Assembly: GCA_023459275.1 (NCBI GenBank)
Contig: JAEWVC010000008.1
Location: forward strand, 80,409 to 144,408
DNA: 64,000 bases
Source of the DNA: Bacillota bacterium
GTDB lineage: Bacteria > Bacillota > Clostridia > Christensenellales > Aristaeellaceae
Direction: 5' to 3'
Shown: positions 62,668 to 64,000 of the stretch, in pieces
Layout of the letters: each line of letters opens with the position of its first letter
Position numbering within the stretch: position 1 is the first letter of the stretch
Notes under the pieces: generated by a model
Told to the model about the DNA's origin: nothing
The model's input: only the letters and a program-made list of their open reading frames with translations
Databases searched by the model: none
Program-made: the position numbers and the translations under genes

Positions 62668-62692
62668 GCGGCTTTCAGACAATGAAAGCCGC
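62668..62692 (+). terminator. Perfect hairpin in the leader
   Basis: GCGGCTTTCA (62668-62677) and TGAAAGCCGC (62683-62692) pair around GACAA. It is followed by TTGTGCTTGTG, not a clean T-run. It could end transcription from the FAD gene, or be a leader structure for the next gene. Confidence 0.5.
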
Positions 62693-62772
62693 TTGTGCTT
62701 GTGTCCGGGCAGCTTCCCTACGTTGCGCATCCTGTATGCCATGCACCAAAATCCATATTTGAAAGGAAAAAC

Positions 62773-63927
62773 ATGGGTAAAAAATTGTTCTCCGCCCTGT
62801 CCATGGGCCTTATGCTGGCGCTTTCAGGCCCCGGGGCCTCGCAGCCCGCCGAAACCCAGCAAGCCTTCCCCAAACTGATCTCCTTGGGTGCCTGGACAAG
62901 CCCTGCCGGGCACCTGCAGGGCATGGTGTGTGATGATGAAAACAACTACCTCTACGGCTCCTTCACCGACCGGCTGGTGAAGGTGGACATGCGCACCGGC
63001 CAGGTGGTGGCCAGCGTCACGGGCCTGCTGGCGGGGGGCATCTACGGCGGCGGCGCGCACCTGGGGGACCTGGCCTTCTACCGGGGTAAGGTTTACGGCT
63101 CCCTGGAATACAAGGCGGCCGAAAAGTTCTACGTGGCCGTATTCGATGTGGACAAAATGACGGAAATGGACATGGACTACAAGACCTCCGGCGTCATGAC
63201 CACGCTGTACATGGACGAGGTGGTCAGGGACTACTGCGCGGACTTAGGTGCGGGCGAGCACAACAACGCCGCCGATTCCATGGGCCACCGTTTCGGCTGC
63301 AGCGGCATTGACGGCATCACCTTCGGCCCCATGCCCGGGGACGCTTCCGGCAAAACGTACATGCTGCTGGCCTACGGCGTCTACGGCAACACCAAGCGCC
63401 GGGACAACGATTACCAGGTGCTCCTGGCCTTTGACCCGGACACCTTCGCGCCCCTGCCCTTTGACCAGAACGCCCCCCATACCGTGGCCCCGGCCCTTGC
63501 CGCCAAGCTTTTTGCCTATACCGGCAACACCACCTATGGTGTGCAGAACCTGGAATACGACCGGGATACCGGGGATTACTGGCTCATCGTCTACGAGGGG
63601 AAAAAGAATGGCTTCCCCAACCATCCCGTCTACCTCATCGACGGGAGCAAGGCCCCGGAAGAAAAGCCCCTTTCCCTGGGCGATGACGCTGAATACGCGG
63701 GTATGACGGGCCTATGCCTCACCCTCCGGGAAGTAGGGACATACCACCAAAAAAGCGGCGTGTGGAGCATTGCCCAGATGCCTGGTGTGGCGGACACGGG
63801 CTTCGTGTCCCTGGGCGGCGGCCTGTTCTACGTGGCCCTGTCCGGCAAGACCGGCGACAGCCAGTATGGCAAGGCCGCCCTGTTCCGGGCCGACCACACA
63901 ACCGGCACGTTTGAACGGGTGGAGTAA
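62773..63927 (+). CDS. Secreted beta-propeller-like protein of unknown function
   Basis: This 384-residue protein has an N-terminal signal peptide (MGKKLFSALSMGLMLALSG, cleavage probably near GASQPA). The mature part has repeated beta-strand segments such as HLQGMVCDDENNYLYGSFTD, HLGDLAFYRGKVYGSLEY and YGVQNLEYDRDTGDYWLIVY, which suggest a propeller similar to SMP-30- or YncE-like proteins. No catalytic motif was recognised. ATG 62773 follows GAAAGGAAAA; an upstream TTG (62695) has no site. It has its own promoter and is the last gene of the window. It may bind or hydrolyse an extracellular ligand of the adjacent sugar system. Confidence 0.7.
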   Translation: MGKKLFSALSMGLMLALSGPGASQPAETQQAFPKLISLGAWTSPAGHLQGMVCDDENNYLYGSFTDRLVKVDMRTGQVVASVTGLLAGGIYGGGAHLGDLAFYRGKVYGSLEYKAAEKFYVAVFDVDKMTEMDMDYKTSGVMTTLYMDEVVRDYCADLGAGEHNNAADSMGHRFGCSGIDGITFGPMPGDASGKTYMLLAYGVYGNTKRRDNDYQVLLAFDPDTFAPLPFDQNAPHTVAPALAAKLFAYTGNTTYGVQNLEYDRDTGDYWLIVYEGKKNGFPNHPVYLIDGSKAPEEKPLSLGDDAEYAGMTGLCLTLREVGTYHQKSGVWSIAQMPGVADTGFVSLGGGLFYVALSGKTGDSQYGKAALFRADHTTGTFERVE

Positions 63928-63954
63928 GGCCTTGGGGGATACGGTATGGAAATA

Positions 63955-63992
63955 GCGGGAAGGGCGCGTTTTGAAAAAAGCGCCCTTCCCGC
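63955..63992. repeat. 38-nt hairpin repeat, copy 2
   Basis: The arms GCGGGAAGGGCGC (63955-63967) and GCGCCCTTCCCGC (63980-63992) enclose a TTTTGAAAAAA centre, the same design and length as 48891-48928. It lies 27 nt after the propeller gene and may also serve as its terminator. The window ends just after it. Confidence 0.65.
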
Positions 63993-64000
63993 CCCCAACC

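Noticed and set aside
1..64000. CRISPR arrays, tRNA or rRNA genes, prophage or transposase genes
   Set aside because: The gaps were read for regular repeats, cloverleaf-like sequences and transposase motifs, and none was found.

Overview
The window looks like a chromosomal segment from a GC-rich member of the Clostridia (Bacillota), probably gut-associated. This is an inference. It rests on strong AGGAGG-type ribosome binding sites, sigma-A-like promoters, several carbohydrate ABC importers made of one secreted binding protein and two permeases with no ATPase gene nearby, a YesM/YesN-type two-component system, and the absence of outer-membrane genes. No rRNA, tRNA, CRISPR array, prophage or intact insertion sequence was seen. 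Almost everything is catabolic accessory metabolism.

Region 1 (1-12.6 kb) is a peptide/N-acyl-D-amino-acid degradation cluster: two M19 dipeptidases (the first cut by the window edge), three paralogous D-aminoacylase-type amidohydrolases, an Asp/Glu/hydantoin-type racemase, a nitroreductase, an M28 and an M20 metallohydrolase, and a GntR-type regulator at the end.

Region 2 (12.9-29.4 kb) resembles a sialic-acid or amino-sugar utilisation locus: a sialidase-like protein without a signal peptide, a YesM/YesN two-component system, a binding protein and two permeases, an FAD oxidoreductase, an N-acetylneuraminate-lyase-like aldolase, a beta-propeller glycosidase-like protein, a Gfo/Idh/MocA dehydrogenase and an amidohydrolase. 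Convergent to them lie a YhcH-family anomerase-like protein and an AGE-family epimerase. No sugar kinase is present.

Region 3 (29.7-42.8 kb) is the most unusual locus. A minus-strand operon encodes an ABC importer, a tandem-domain fumarylacetoacetate-hydrolase (FAH) protein, a glycyl-radical activase and a glycyl radical enzyme (GRE) with an atypical active-site Cys motif. Divergently, the plus strand encodes a membrane-anchored AraC regulator, a second lyase/DHDPS-family aldolase and a second FAD oxidoreductase. The divergent intergenic region carries a perfect 16-bp inverted repeat just upstream of a consensus promoter.

Region 4 (43.2-47.7 kb) is a small, visibly more AT-rich surface-polysaccharide module: a tandem GT2 glycosyltransferase, an ABC-2 polymer exporter with an unusual extracellular N-terminal domain, its ATPase, and the decayed start of another glycosyltransferase. 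An M42 peptidase (minus strand), a large PAS/GAF hybrid histidine kinase and a stand-alone receiver follow (47.8-52.4 kb).

Region 5 (52.4-63.9 kb) is another sugar locus. A LacI-type regulator fused to a complete extracellular-binding-protein domain, and an FAD oxidoreductase, are divergent from two permeases, a secreted binding protein, a sugar isomerase/epimerase, a fourth FAD oxidoreductase and a secreted propeller-like protein. Intergenic spaces hold dispersed repeats: a MITE-like element at 60422-60618 whose core recurs at 4069-4171, and a 38-nt hairpin repeat at 48891 and 63955.
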